Positions 25,939-35,200 of a stretch of DNA of 64,000 nt are shown piece by piece. Source of the stretch: Acidobacteriota bacterium (GTDB lineage Bacteria > Acidobacteriota > Vicinamibacteria > Vicinamibacterales > SCN-69-37); contig CANIII010000016.1 in the NCBI GenBank assembly GCA_947467605.1, forward strand, positions 1-64,000, read 5' to 3'. Every line of letters starts with the position of its first letter. Positions within the stretch are counted from its first letter, which is position 1. Made by a program: the position numbers and the translations under genes. The notes under the pieces are model-generated. The model had not been told where the DNA came from. It did not search any database and saw only the letters and a program-made list of their open reading frames with translations.

Positions 25939-26801
25939 CGTCGCGCGAGGCCGAACTCCGGAACGACATCGTCGAAGTGGGGCGGCGTCTTTGGATCCGC
26001 GGCTTCGTCGCGTCAAACGACGGCAACATCAGCGTGCGTCTCGATCACGAGCGGTTGTTGATGACACCCGCCAGCGTGTCGAAGGGCTTCATGACGCCCG
26101 ACATGATGGTCATCACCGACCTCAACGGCACCATGCTCGACGGCGCGCCCGGCCGCAAACCATCGTCAGAGACAATGATGCATTTGGTGGCGTACCGGAA
26201 TCGGCCGGACGTGAATGCCGTCGTGCATTCACATCCGCCGCTGGCCACGGGGTTTGCTGTTGCTGGCATTCCACTCGATCGCGCGGTGCTGGCGGAAGTG
26301 GTCACAACACTCGGAAGCATTCCGATCGTCGAGTACGGCACGCCGTCGACGCGTGAACTCGCCGATGCGGTTGAGCCCTACGTCAAGGTGCACGACGGGA
26401 TGCTGCTCGCCAATCACGGTGCACTCGCGCTCGGCAAGGATCTCTACGCCGCGTACTACAAGATGGAGACCATCGAGCATTTCGCGAAGATCAGTCTCGT
26501 GGCGCGGATGCTGGGGCGCGAGCACATCCTGTCGACGGAAGAAGTTGGGCGGCTGCAAGGGTTGCGCGGCACGTACGGCATCGCCGCACCAGCGCCGATC
26601 TGTGCCGAGCCGGTCCCCGGGCCGCTTGCACTCAACTGTCAGACGGTTCGGGCCGCGGATGCCCCCGGTGAGCGGCTGGTGGCCGACACGAGCGTGGCGG
26701 GAAGTGCGGGAATCGCTGTAGGTACTGGCGGCGAGATTCAGCTAACATACGACCAACTGACGGCGTTGGTGGAAGCGGCCGTCAAGCAGATTACGCAATA
26801 G
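25935..26801 (+). CDS. Class II aldolase of a microcompartment locus, with C-terminal docking-type helix
   Basis: 288 residues. The FucA/AraD-type fold has Glu79 (KPSSET), zinc ligands His98 and His100 (VVHSHPP) and His161 (ANHGALALG). These enzymes cleave fuculose-1-phosphate or related sugar phosphates to DHAP and an aldehyde. The catalytic domain ends near residue 210. A ~75-residue extension follows: a loose linker and then a predicted amphipathic helix LTYDQLTALVEAAVKQI (270-286) resembling BMC encapsulation peptides. It is the first gene of the BMC cluster. The substrate is inferred from family only. Confidence 0.85.
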   Translation: MTSREAELRNDIVEVGRRLWIRGFVASNDGNISVRLDHERLLMTPASVSKGFMTPDMMVITDLNGTMLDGAPGRKPSSETMMHLVAYRNRPDVNAVVHSHPPLATGFAVAGIPLDRAVLAEVVTTLGSIPIVEYGTPSTRELADAVEPYVKVHDGMLLANHGALALGKDLYAAYYKMETIEHFAKISLVARMLGREHILSTEEVGRLQGLRGTYGIAAPAPICAEPVPGPLALNCQTVRAADAPGERLVADTSVAGSAGIAVGTGGEIQLTYDQLTALVEAAVKQITQ

Positions 26802-26819
26802 GACGATGGAGTTCTCCAA

Positions 26820-27104
26820 ATGGGCGAAGCACTCGGAATGGTTGAAACCAAGGGTCTGGTCGCGATGATTGAAGCGGCGGATGCCATGGTGAAAGCCGCA
26901 AAGGTGACGCTGGTCGGCTGGGAAAAGATTGGTGCCGGCTACGTGACGGCGATCGTGCGTGGCGATGTGGCGGCCGTGAAGGCTGCGACCGACGCCGGTG
27001 CCGCCGCCGCGCGCCGCGTGGGTGAGCTTGTTTCGGTCCACGTGATCCCGCGTCCGCACGCGAACCTCGAAGACATTCTGCCGATCGGCAAAGCGTCCAA
27101 GTAA
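26820..27104 (+). CDS. BMC-H hexameric microcompartment shell protein
   Basis: 94 residues covering one BMC domain: [30 protein letters not shown], the pore loop [17 protein letters not shown], and ISO-type C-terminal [17 protein letters not shown]. It is PduA/EutM-like and should form the hexagonal tiles of the shell. It is the only hexamer gene in the window, 18 bases after the aldolase. Confidence 0.95.
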   Translation: MGEALGMVETKGLVAMIEAADAMVKAAKVTLVGWEKIGAGYVTAIVRGDVAAVKAATDAGAAAARRVGELVSVHVIPRPHANLEDILPIGKASK

Positions 27105-27107
27105 CAC

Positions 27108-27392
27108 ATGATCCTCGCGAAGATCGTCGGGACAGTCGTCGCGACGAGAAAAGACGAGCGGCTCGTCAGCAGCAAGTTGCTGGTGGCGAGGCCGCTCGAT
27201 TCGTCTGGCCAGCCTGATGGCAACCACCTCGTGGCCATCGACACGGTCGACGCCGGCTTCGGCGACACCGTGCTGATCGTGAGCGGCAGTTCCGCGCGCA
27301 TGGCGTCGGGCCTCAAAGACTGTCCGGTCGACGCCGCGATCGTTGGCATCGTCGACACCATCGACATCCCGCAAGACACACCAAAGAAGTAG
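27108..27392 (+). CDS. BMC-P pentameric vertex protein 1 (EutN/CcmL family)
   Basis: 94 residues: ILAKIVGTVVATRKDERLVSS, then LVARPLD, and IDTVDAGFGDTVLIVSGSSARM with VDAAIVGIVDTID at the end, the full EutN/CcmL domain. Pentamers cap the shell vertices. In place of the usual GAG-GE turn seen in the two neighbours it has DAG-GD. It is 3 bases downstream of BMC-H and 3 bases upstream of the next vertex gene. Confidence 0.93.
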   Translation: MILAKIVGTVVATRKDERLVSSKLLVARPLDSSGQPDGNHLVAIDTVDAGFGDTVLIVSGSSARMASGLKDCPVDAAIVGIVDTIDIPQDTPKK

Positions 27393-27395
27393 GTC

Positions 27396-27665
27396 ATGCA
27401 GACCGCGCGCGTGGTGGGCAACGTCGTGGCAACGGTGAAAGACGCCAAGCTCGCGTCGCTCACGTTGCTTGTGTTGCAGCCCGTGACACTCGACAAGGTG
27501 CCGGTCGGTCGCACGCTCGTGGCGCTCGATGCGATGGGCGCGGGCGTCGGCGAGTATGTCTTCTTCGTCCGCGGCCGTGAAGCGTCCTTCCCATTTCTGC
27601 CCGCTGAGCCGCCGACCGATGCCTGTGTTGTGGGCATCGTCGATCACTGGGATGTTGAGGCCTGA
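27396..27665 (+). CDS. BMC-P pentameric vertex protein 2 (EutN/CcmL family)
   Basis: 89 residues: TARVVGNVVATVKDAKLASLTLLVLQPVT, LDAMGAGVGEYVFFVRGREASF, TDACVVGIVDHWDVEA. It is the most divergent of the three near the C-terminus (FPFLPAEPPTDACVVG). It is part of a tandem triplet; shells with three different pentamers are known in other metabolosomes. Confidence 0.92.
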   Translation: MQTARVVGNVVATVKDAKLASLTLLVLQPVTLDKVPVGRTLVALDAMGAGVGEYVFFVRGREASFPFLPAEPPTDACVVGIVDHWDVEA

Positions 27666-27666
27666 G

Positions 27667-27948
27667 ATGCTGATCGGGCGCGTCGTCGGCACGCTGGTCG
27701 CGACACAGAAGCACCACAAACTGGTGGGCGCAAAGCTGTTGCTCGTGCAGCCGCTTGGCCTCGACGACCAGCCGAAGGGCGTACCGGTGCTGGCCATCGA
27801 CTCGATGGGCGCGGGCGTTGGCGAGAAGGTCCTGTATCTGATCGAAGGCAAAGCGGCGCAGGAAGCGCTTGGCCGCAAGGGCGCGCCGGTGGACGCGGCC
27901 ATCATGGGCATCATCGATACAGTCGATCTGGGTCCGGTGACGGCATGA
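27667..27948 (+). CDS. BMC-P pentameric vertex protein 3 (EutN/CcmL family)
   Basis: 93 residues from ATG 27667: IGRVVGTLVATQKHHKLVGAKLLLVQPLG, IDSMGAGVGEKVLYLIEGKAAQEAL, VDAAIMGIIDTVDLG. An open frame extends upstream but is a shadow of the previous gene. The stop overlaps the next gene as ATGA. Confidence 0.93.
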   Translation: MLIGRVVGTLVATQKHHKLVGAKLLLVQPLGLDDQPKGVPVLAIDSMGAGVGEKVLYLIEGKAAQEALGRKGAPVDAAIMGIIDTVDLGPVTA

Positions 27949-28193
27949 ACGATCAGGAACTTCGGCAGATCGTGAGAAGTGCGCTGGCGCGGCAGGGTGT
28001 CGTTCAGGGGTCGGCGTCCAACGTCCAGGGTGCCGTCCAGAGTCCAGTGCAGTTGGTTCCCGCCTCTGTCCCGTTCGGGGATCATTCGAGCCATGCGATG
28101 TACCTGCAGCTGGTGAATACCTCGACCGCGTGTGTGATCGAAGAGCACGTGCAGTGCGATCACTGCGGGTACTGCAAGTCGCACGGCCACTGA
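27945..28193 (+). CDS. Small BMC-associated protein: docking-type helix plus Cys/His cluster
   Basis: 82 residues; I do not recognise a family. The N-terminus MNDQELRQIVRSALARQ would form an amphipathic helix and follows the pattern LxxhVxxAh (h hydrophobic) also seen at the aldolase C-terminus. A Gln/Val/Ser linker then runs over a DNA stretch rich in GTCCA. The C-terminus has ACVIEEHVQCDHCGYCKSHGH: four Cys and several His, enough to bind zinc or an Fe-S cluster. It overlaps the last vertex gene as ATGA, so it belongs to the locus. A cargo adaptor, metal carrier or redox partner inside the shell is inference. Confidence 0.7.
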   Translation: MNDQELRQIVRSALARQGVVQGSASNVQGAVQSPVQLVPASVPFGDHSSHAMYLQLVNTSTACVIEEHVQCDHCGYCKSHGH

Positions 28194-28244
28194 GCACCCT
28201 CCACACGGCACCCACCAATCAGGAACTCGCGCGCCGGTCCGCCC

Positions 28245-28273
28245 GTATATTGATAGCGTTGTAACTTAACTAC
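28245..28273 (+). promoter_or_regulatory. Putative promoter/operator of the PadR-permease operon
   Basis: The 106-bp gap after the BMC locus holds an AT-rich stretch, GTATATTGATA followed by TTGTAACTTAACTAC. The second part has GTA/TAC ends and a TAACT-TAACT direct repeat, plausible as a PadR autoregulatory site. GAGGGAAGG at 28283-28291 is the ribosome-binding site of padR. Exact -35/-10 boxes cannot be fixed by eye. Confidence 0.45.
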
Positions 28274-28299
28274 TTCGCAGTCGAGGGAAGGGCACCACG

Positions 28300-28632
28300 A
28301 TGCCGCGTGAGGGACTGGGCGAGTTCGAACAGGTCGTGTTGCTGGCCGTGATCCACCTCAAGGAGCATGTCTACGGGGTGCCGATCGTGGACGAGATCGA
28401 GCGCCGCACGGGGCGCGCGGTCGCTCGCGCGGCGGTCTACATCACTCTGCGACGACTGGAAGAGAAGGGCCTCGTCTCGTCCTGGATGAGTGAACCCACT
28501 GGGGAACCCGGCGGCAAGGCGCGACGATGTGTGGAGGTGACACCGGCGGGGCGGCGCGCGCTGAAAGACTCGCGGGCGTTTCTGGAATCCATGTGGCACG
28601 GGGCCGACCTGAAACTGAAGGCCGAGCGATGA
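28300..28632 (+). CDS. PadR family transcriptional regulator
   Basis: 110 residues of winged helix: LGEFEQVVLLAVIHLKEHVYGVPIVDEIERRTGRAVARAAVYITLRRLEEKGLV, then GRRALKDSRAFLESMW. It is a short PadR with the dimerisation helix only. It is translationally coupled (ATGA) to the permease; such PadR genes usually repress the linked transporter. Confidence 0.92.
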   Translation: MPREGLGEFEQVVLLAVIHLKEHVYGVPIVDEIERRTGRAVARAAVYITLRRLEEKGLVSSWMSEPTGEPGGKARRCVEVTPAGRRALKDSRAFLESMWHGADLKLKAER

Positions 28633-31226
28633 CGGTGCAGCCACCGGCCCCGGCCAAACGTTGGCTGCTGCGTACGTTGCCCCGCGACGTGCGAGCGGCG
28701 ATCGTACTGGACCTCGACGAAGTGTTTCAGCAGCGCGTTGAGGCCGACGGTGTTTCCGCCGCGCGCCGTTGGTACTGGCGCGAGACCCTGTCGTTCTCGT
28801 GGCGGTTTCTGTGCGAGCGCCTGACGATCAGTCCCTCGACACTCCGGCTGTCGATGCTCGATGTGAAGCTGGCATCGCGAATGGTCACGAAGTATCCCGG
28901 CCTCACATTCATCGGTGGCCTCGCGATTGCGACGGCGATCGGTGTGACGGTGATTGGCTTCGAAATTACCCACGATCTGTCGAATCCAACGCTGCCCCTG
29001 CCGAATAGCGACCGCGTCGTGAGCGTGCAGATGTGGGACGGTCGCTGGGGCTCGCCGGAATCGCGATTGATGTTCGACCTCGCACGGTGGCGCGAAGCGC
29101 AGTCGTTCGACAGCATCGGCGGATACCAGACCGTCGAGCGCACGCTCGTAGCCGACAGCGGCGAGGGCGAGTTAGTGCGCGCAGCAGAGATGAGCGCGTC
29201 AGGATTCCGCGTCGCCGCCGTGGCCCCGCTCCTGGGGCGCACGTTGATCGATGCCGACGAAGACACTGGTGCCTCACCCGTCGCCGTGGTCGGTTACCGC
29301 CTCTGGACGTCGCGATTCAACAGCGATCCGAACGTCGTGGGCCGCACGCTCCATCTCGGATCGGTCGCGCGCACGATCGTCGGCGTGATGCCGGAGGGTT
29401 TTGGGTTTCCCGTCTCGCACTCGCTCTGGATTCCGTTGACCCGTCAGGATTCAATCGAGCGCCTGTCTGGACCGGTCTTGCGCGTCTTCGGCCGACTGAC
29501 GCCCTCGGCCACGCTCGTCGCGGCGCAATCGGAACTGGCAGCTATTTCCGCGCGGCAGCCCTGGCCCGCGCGCGTGGCGCCAACACCGCTGACTCCGCGC
29601 GTGATGCCGTACGCATCCGGGATCGTGCCACTCGGGTACATTCGACGCGCGTACCTGTTGCAGTCGGTGCTCGTGTTGCTGCTCGTCATCTGCTGCTCGA
29701 ATGTCGCGGCGCTCGTGTTTGCCCGCACCGCCACGCGTCAGAACGAGATCATCGTGCGCACCGCGCTCGGCGCTGCGCGCAGCCGTATCCTCGGACAGTT
29801 CTTCGTCGAAGCGCTCGCGCTGGCAGGCATCGGTGCCGCCGTCGGTCTTGGCGTCGCGAACGCCACGATTCAGTGGACGATGAAGTGGATCTGGTCATCG
29901 GGGAGCCCGCGACCCTTCTGGTGGGACGACCGCATCGCGCCGGTGACCTACCTCTACGCCGGTGCACTGACACTCATCGTCGCGCTCCTGTGCGGCATCG
30001 TGCCCGCACTGAAGGGCACGCGCGCGGGCGTGCATGCGGGCCTGCAGCAGGGATCGGGTCGATCCGCGAGTCTCACCTTCGGCGTGGGATGGACGGGCAT
30101 CATCGTGTTGCAGATCGCGCTGTGCGTGGCACTGCTGCCCGCCGTATTGGCGCAGGGTTGGGACGCCATTCGCGCGCAAGCCAGTGGCGTGGGTTTCGCG
30201 ACGAGCGAGTACCTCGAGGTCACGGTCGATGTGGAGCCGGGCAGCGAGCCCCGCCGGCCTGCGCTCTATCGCGATCTCGAACTGCGCGTGCGTCGTGAGC
30301 CTGACGTTCGCGGTGTGGCGTTTGCCACGGCATTCCCCGGTATGTCGCATCCGCGCCTGCCGATAGAGGTCGACGGCGACCCGATGACCGATCGCATTCG
30401 GCCGCAGAGCTTCACGGCCAATGTCGCGCCGGGGTTCTTCAGCGCGCTGGATGTGCGGCCGATCATGGGGCGCATCTTTGTTGACGCCGACGCGCTGGCC
30501 GGCCGCCAGGTCGCCGTCGTCAATCGCCTGTTCGTCGAGACGGTGCTCGGCGGACGCAATGCCATCGGTCGTCGCGTGCGATTCGCATCGAACGGCACGC
30601 CCAATCCGTGGATGGAGATCATTGGCGTCGTTCCGGATCTGGGGATGAGTGCGCTGCGGCCGGAGGAGGGGATCGGGCTGTACAGTCCCGCCGTTCCGGG
30701 TGAGCGCTTCGTCGAGGGCATGGCGATTCACCTCGCCGGCGATGCATCGGCGTTTGCGCCGCGCCTCCGTGCGATGGCACTTGAGGTGAGTCCAGTCCTT
30801 CAGCTGAAAAACCCCATGCCGCTCAACGTCGTCGGCCGCGCCGATCAGATTGGCGTGCGCTTCTTCGCCATCGCGTTGGCGGCCGTCGCGGTCATCGGCG
30901 TCATCCTGTCGTCTGCGGCGATCTACTCGTTGATGTCGTTCACCGTATCGCGCCGCACGCGCGAGATCGCGATTCGCGCGGCCCTCGGGGCGAATCCTCG
31001 CCGCATCGTCGGGGAGATTTTCTCGCGCGTGGCCATGCAGATTGGCTTCGGGGCGCTGGCGGGCGTGGCCATGGTGCTGATCGCCCGTCCGCAGTCCGCG
31101 CGCGAGGTCTGGCTGCCGGCCGGCCTCGCACTGTTCATGTTCATCATCGGTCTCTGCGCCTGCGTCGTGCCTGCGCGCCGAGCGCTCCGCATCGAGCCGT
31201 CGGACGCGTTGAAGGACGTGGGCTAG
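28629..31226 (+). CDS. MacB/FtsX-type duplicated ABC permease (ADOP family)
   Basis: 865 residues: an N-terminal ~75-residue soluble part, then two FtsX-like permease halves, each with a MacB periplasmic domain. The first FtsX half contains CCSNVAALVFARTATRQNEIIVRTALGAARSRI; the last is SFTVSRRTREIAIRAALGANPRRIV. This matches the acidobacterial duplicated orphan permease group, which lacks a linked ATPase, as here. Start ATG 28629 overlaps padR. Likely role: mechanotransmission or export; substrate unknown. Confidence 0.85.
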   Translation: MTVQPPAPAKRWLLRTLPRDVRAAIVLDLDEVFQQRVEADGVSAARRWYWRETLSFSWRFLCERLTISPSTLRLSMLDVKLASRMVTKYPGLTFIGGLAIATAIGVTVIGFEITHDLSNPTLPLPNSDRVVSVQMWDGRWGSPESRLMFDLARWREAQSFDSIGGYQTVERTLVADSGEGELVRAAEMSASGFRVAAVAPLLGRTLIDADEDTGASPVAVVGYRLWTSRFNSDPNVVGRTLHLGSVARTIVGVMPEGFGFPVSHSLWIPLTRQDSIERLSGPVLRVFGRLTPSATLVAAQSELAAISARQPWPARVAPTPLTPRVMPYASGIVPLGYIRRAYLLQSVLVLLLVICCSNVAALVFARTATRQNEIIVRTALGAARSRILGQFFVEALALAGIGAAVGLGVANATIQWTMKWIWSSGSPRPFWWDDRIAPVTYLYAGALTLIVALLCGIVPALKGTRAGVHAGLQQGSGRSASLTFGVGWTGIIVLQIALCVALLPAVLAQGWDAIRAQASGVGFATSEYLEVTVDVEPGSEPRRPALYRDLELRVRREPDVRGVAFATAFPGMSHPRLPIEVDGDPMTDRIRPQSFTANVAPGFFSALDVRPIMGRIFVDADALAGRQVAVVNRLFVETVLGGRNAIGRRVRFASNGTPNPWMEIIGVVPDLGMSALRPEEGIGLYSPAVPGERFVEGMAIHLAGDASAFAPRLRAMALEVSPVLQLKNPMPLNVVGRADQIGVRFFAIALAAVAVIGVILSSAAIYSLMSFTVSRRTREIAIRAALGANPRRIVGEIFSRVAMQIGFGALAGVAMVLIARPQSAREVWLPAGLALFMFIIGLCACVVPARRALRIEPSDALKDVG

Positions 31227-31247
31227 TTTGGTGTTACGGTAGGGCCA

Positions 31248-32177
31248 ATGTCCTCATTCACGCGTCGTGCCGGGTGTGCCGTTCTCTGCGTCTTGTCGTG
31301 TGTGGCCGCGCTCCGTGCGGTGCCGGCGTCGCTCCATGAGTCGTACAGCGGCCAGGCCGCCTACAACTACACCGCGCAGGTCGCCGGTTTCGGTGAGCGA
31401 TTTCCTGGGTCGCCTGGCTACCTGAAGACGCAGGAGCTCATCAAGCAAGTGCTGAAGAAGAACGGCGCCGTGATCGAAGGCGACGACTTCACGGCGAAGA
31501 CGCCGAAAGGCGAACTGGCCGTGCACAACATCATCGGCAAGTTCAATGTCACGCCCGACCCAAAGCAGCCGATCGTCATCCTCGCAGGGCACTACGACAC
31601 CTTGTTTCAGCCTGGCTTCATCGGTGCCAACGATGGCGCATCAAGCACCGCGATTCTGCTGGCCTTCGCCGATGCGCTCGCGCAGCACAAGACCAAGATG
31701 CAGATCTGGCTGGTCTGGACCGACCTCGAAGAAGGCATCAACGGCTTTGAGGGTGACGATGGGCTGGTGGGGAGCCGGCATCTGGCGAAGAAGCTGCAGG
31801 CGGCCGGTCTGGTACCGCGGATCAAGGGCTTCTTTCTGCTCGACATGATCGGCGACAAAGATCTGAGCGTCGCGCGCGAGAAGGGCTCGACCAGAGCGCT
31901 GCAGGCGATCATCGCTCAGGCGGCCACGCAGCTCGGATACTCGCAGTATTTCTTTCAGTACACGACCGGCATCATCGATGACCACCAGTCGTTTCTGGAC
32001 GTCGGCGTCCCATCGGTTGATGTGGTGGATGCCGAGTTCGGCCGCATGGGCCAGGGCTTTGACGGCATGGGCGAGTTCCATCATGCGAATACCGACACCA
32101 TGGACAAGGTCTCGAAGCAGAGTCTGGAAATTGTCGGCAAGACCATCCTGCTGACCGTCGAATTGATGGACAAGTAG
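31248..32177 (+). CDS. Secreted M28-family protein, glutaminyl-cyclase-like
   Basis: 309 residues with an N-terminal signal peptide. Zinc-site segments are LAGHYDTLFQPGFIGANDGASSTA, WTDLEEGINGFEGDDGLVGSRHLAKK, LLDMIGDKD, IIDDHQSFLDVGVP and EFHHANTDTMD. The DGLVGSRHLA and DDHQSFL stretches resemble glutaminyl-peptide cyclotransferase more than aminopeptidases, so N-terminal pyroglutamate formation is a fair guess. M28 aminopeptidase is the alternative. Confidence 0.75.
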   Translation: MSSFTRRAGCAVLCVLSCVAALRAVPASLHESYSGQAAYNYTAQVAGFGERFPGSPGYLKTQELIKQVLKKNGAVIEGDDFTAKTPKGELAVHNIIGKFNVTPDPKQPIVILAGHYDTLFQPGFIGANDGASSTAILLAFADALAQHKTKMQIWLVWTDLEEGINGFEGDDGLVGSRHLAKKLQAAGLVPRIKGFFLLDMIGDKDLSVAREKGSTRALQAIIAQAATQLGYSQYFFQYTTGIIDDHQSFLDVGVPSVDVVDAEFGRMGQGFDGMGEFHHANTDTMDKVSKQSLEIVGKTILLTVELMDK

Positions 32178-32258
32178 TCTGGGGCACTGCCTCGGTGGCC
32201 TTCGTTGTAACATTCGATCGCTGATAGTTCTCGTGTTTGCCCTGCCGGAGGTTTACCT

Positions 32259-35200
32259 GTGAGCCCGAAACGATATTTCTCCTTTTCCCGTGTCGCGATC
32301 GCGACCGCCGTTGTCGCTCTCGCGACCATGAGCGTTTTTGTGGCAGCTCAGGTGCCATCCGGCCAGGCCGTTGACCCGGCATCCGCGATGCACTGGCGTC
32401 AGATCGGCCCGACCCGCGCGGGCCGCGCCCGAGCGGTGGCCGGTGTGCCGTCGCAGCCCAACACCGCCTACATCGGCTTCGACAACGGCGGCGTGTGGCG
32501 ATCGACCGATTACGGCTCGACGTGGAACCCGATCTTCGACAGTGAGTCAACCGGCTCGATCGGCGCGATTGGTGTGGCGGCATCTGATCCGAACGTCATC
32601 TACGTCGGCACGGGCGCGGGCATCATCCGTCCTGATCTCTCGACAGGTGACGGACTCTACAAGTCGACCAACGCAGGCAAGACATGGACGCGCCTCGGTC
32701 TCACCGACAGCCAGATGATTGCGGCCATTGACGTGGATCCAAAGGATCCCAACCGATTCTTTGTCGCCGTGCTCGGCCATCCGTACGGTCCCAACGCGGA
32801 ACGCGGCATCTTCCGCTCGACCGACGGCGGCAAGACCATCCAGAAGGTGCTCTACAAAGACGAATACACGAGCGGCAACGAGGTGAAGATCGATCCCTCA
32901 AACCCGAGCATCGTCTATGCATCGACGTGGGTGCAGCAGCAGAGCTACATCGAAGGCGGCGCGTTCGGTGGAACGGGCGGCGGCTTCTTCAAGTCGACCG
33001 ACGGCGGCACGACGTGGAAGCAGATGACCGACGGGTTGCCCGACATCATTCAGGCGAACTTCGCGATTTCTCAGAGCAATCCGAAGGTGCTGTATGCCGC
33101 GATCGCGGGCCAGGCGCCGGCGGGTGCCGGTGGTGCCGGTGCTGGTGGCGGTCGAGGTGGTGGCGGCGGTGGCGGTGCGATCAATCTCTACAAGACGATT
33201 GATGGCGGCGACCACTGGTTCGTGGCGGTGAAGGGCGCAGATGGTCGGGGCACACGCACCGTCGACAATCGCCCGCTCGGGCGCATCGGCGGCGGCGACC
33301 TGCCGACGCTGGCCATTGATCCCAAGAACGACAACATTCTTTACAGCTGCTCGACGGTGTTCTGGCGTTCGGAGGATGCGGGCCTGACGTGGACGGCTGT
33401 GCGCGGCGCACCGGGCGGCGACGACTACCAGAAGATCTGGATCAACCCGAACAACCCGGACATTCTCGTGCTGGTGGCCGACCAGGGCGGCGTGATTTCC
33501 GCAAATCGCGGCGCGAGCTGGAGCAACTGGTATACGCAGCCAACGGCCGCGATGTATCACGCGTCCACCGACAACGCGTTTCCGTATCGCGTCTGCGGCG
33601 GTCAGCAGGATTCTGGTTCGGCGTGCGTCGACAGCCGCGGCAACGACGGCGAGATCACATTCCGCGAGTGGCGTCCGGTCGGCATTCAGGAATACGGCGA
33701 AGCCGCGTCGGATCCGAAAAACCCGGATCTCGTGTACGGCAGCTCGCGCAACAACGTGACGGTCTACGATCGCCGAACCGGCCAGATCAAGAACGTGGGG
33801 CCGAACATCGCGGGCGACCCCGACGCGACGGGCAAGGTGTTCAGCCGCAACGTGCGTACGCAGCCGCTCGAGTGGTCACCGGTCGACAACACGTCGTTGT
33901 TCTACGCGCAGAACGCCGTGTGGCGCACGCGCAATGCGGGTAACAGCTGGACGCGCATCAGCGGCGACCTCACGCGCCAGACGTGGGACGTGCCGAAGAA
34001 CACCGGCAAGTACGGCGCCAGCGTGACGCCCGCGCCGGCTGGCAGCATCACCGCGCTTTCGCCGTCGCCGATCGACATCAACGTGCTGTGGGCGGGCACC
34101 GACGATGGCCAGATTCAGGTGATGGCCGGCCCGGCCGGCACGTGGACGAACGTGACGCCGCCGGAGGTGAAAGCCTGGGCGCGCGTCTTCAATATTGAAG
34201 CGGGCCACTACAGTGCACAGACCGCGTATGCCGCCGTCAACACGATGCGCCTTGATGACATGAATCCGCACTTCATGCGCACGCGTGATGGCGGCAAGAC
34301 GTGGACGGAGATCAACACCGGCATTGCCCCCGGTGCGGTGTCGAACTCCATCCGCGAAGATCCGAAGCAGAAGGGCTTGCTCTACGCGTCGACCGACACG
34401 CAGGTGTGGGTCTCGTTCGATGATGGCGATCACTGGCAGTCGTTGCGTGTCGACATGCCGGCCGTCTCTGTGCGCGACATCACGGTCAAAGACGATGACA
34501 AGTGCATGTGCTCGGATCTGGTGGCGGCGACGCACGGTCGCGGCTTCTGGATTCTCGATGACGTCACACCGCTGCGAGCAGCGACGGCGATTCGTGCGGC
34601 ACAGGCGGCGCGGACCGCGTACCTGGTGAAGCCGGCAACGGCGGTGCGCGTGCGTTTCGGCATGAACCCGCCGACGCCGTGGCCGATCGAAGTGCCGGCC
34701 GGAGAGAATCCGCCTCCGGGCGCGATCCTGAACTACTACCTCGCGCAGGATGCGACTGGACCGGTGAAGATCGAGATTCTCGGAGCGGGTGGCCGCGTGA
34801 TGCGCACGCTCTCGAGCACCGATCCCGTGCAGATGCCGAACGCGGCGAGTGATCCGGTCGCTTACAACAAGATCTGTCAGGACACACCGAACGCGGCGGA
34901 TTGCTCGGTGCCGCTCTACTGGGCCGCACCGCCGATGGTGATCTCCACTCGTGCGGGCATGCACCGCGTGTGGTGGGACATGCACTACGACCCGATCGAA
35001 GGTGATGCTGGCGGTGGTCGTGGCGGTGGTGGTGGCGGCGCAGCGGTGCCTCATCGGAGCTACTCGACGCCGAACACGCCATGGGCGACGCCCGGTGCGT
35101 ATACGGTTCGCCTGACCGTCAATGGTGCGAGCTACACGCAGCCACTCACGCTCAAGATGGATCCGCGCGTGAAGACGTCGCCGATCGATCTCGCGAATCT

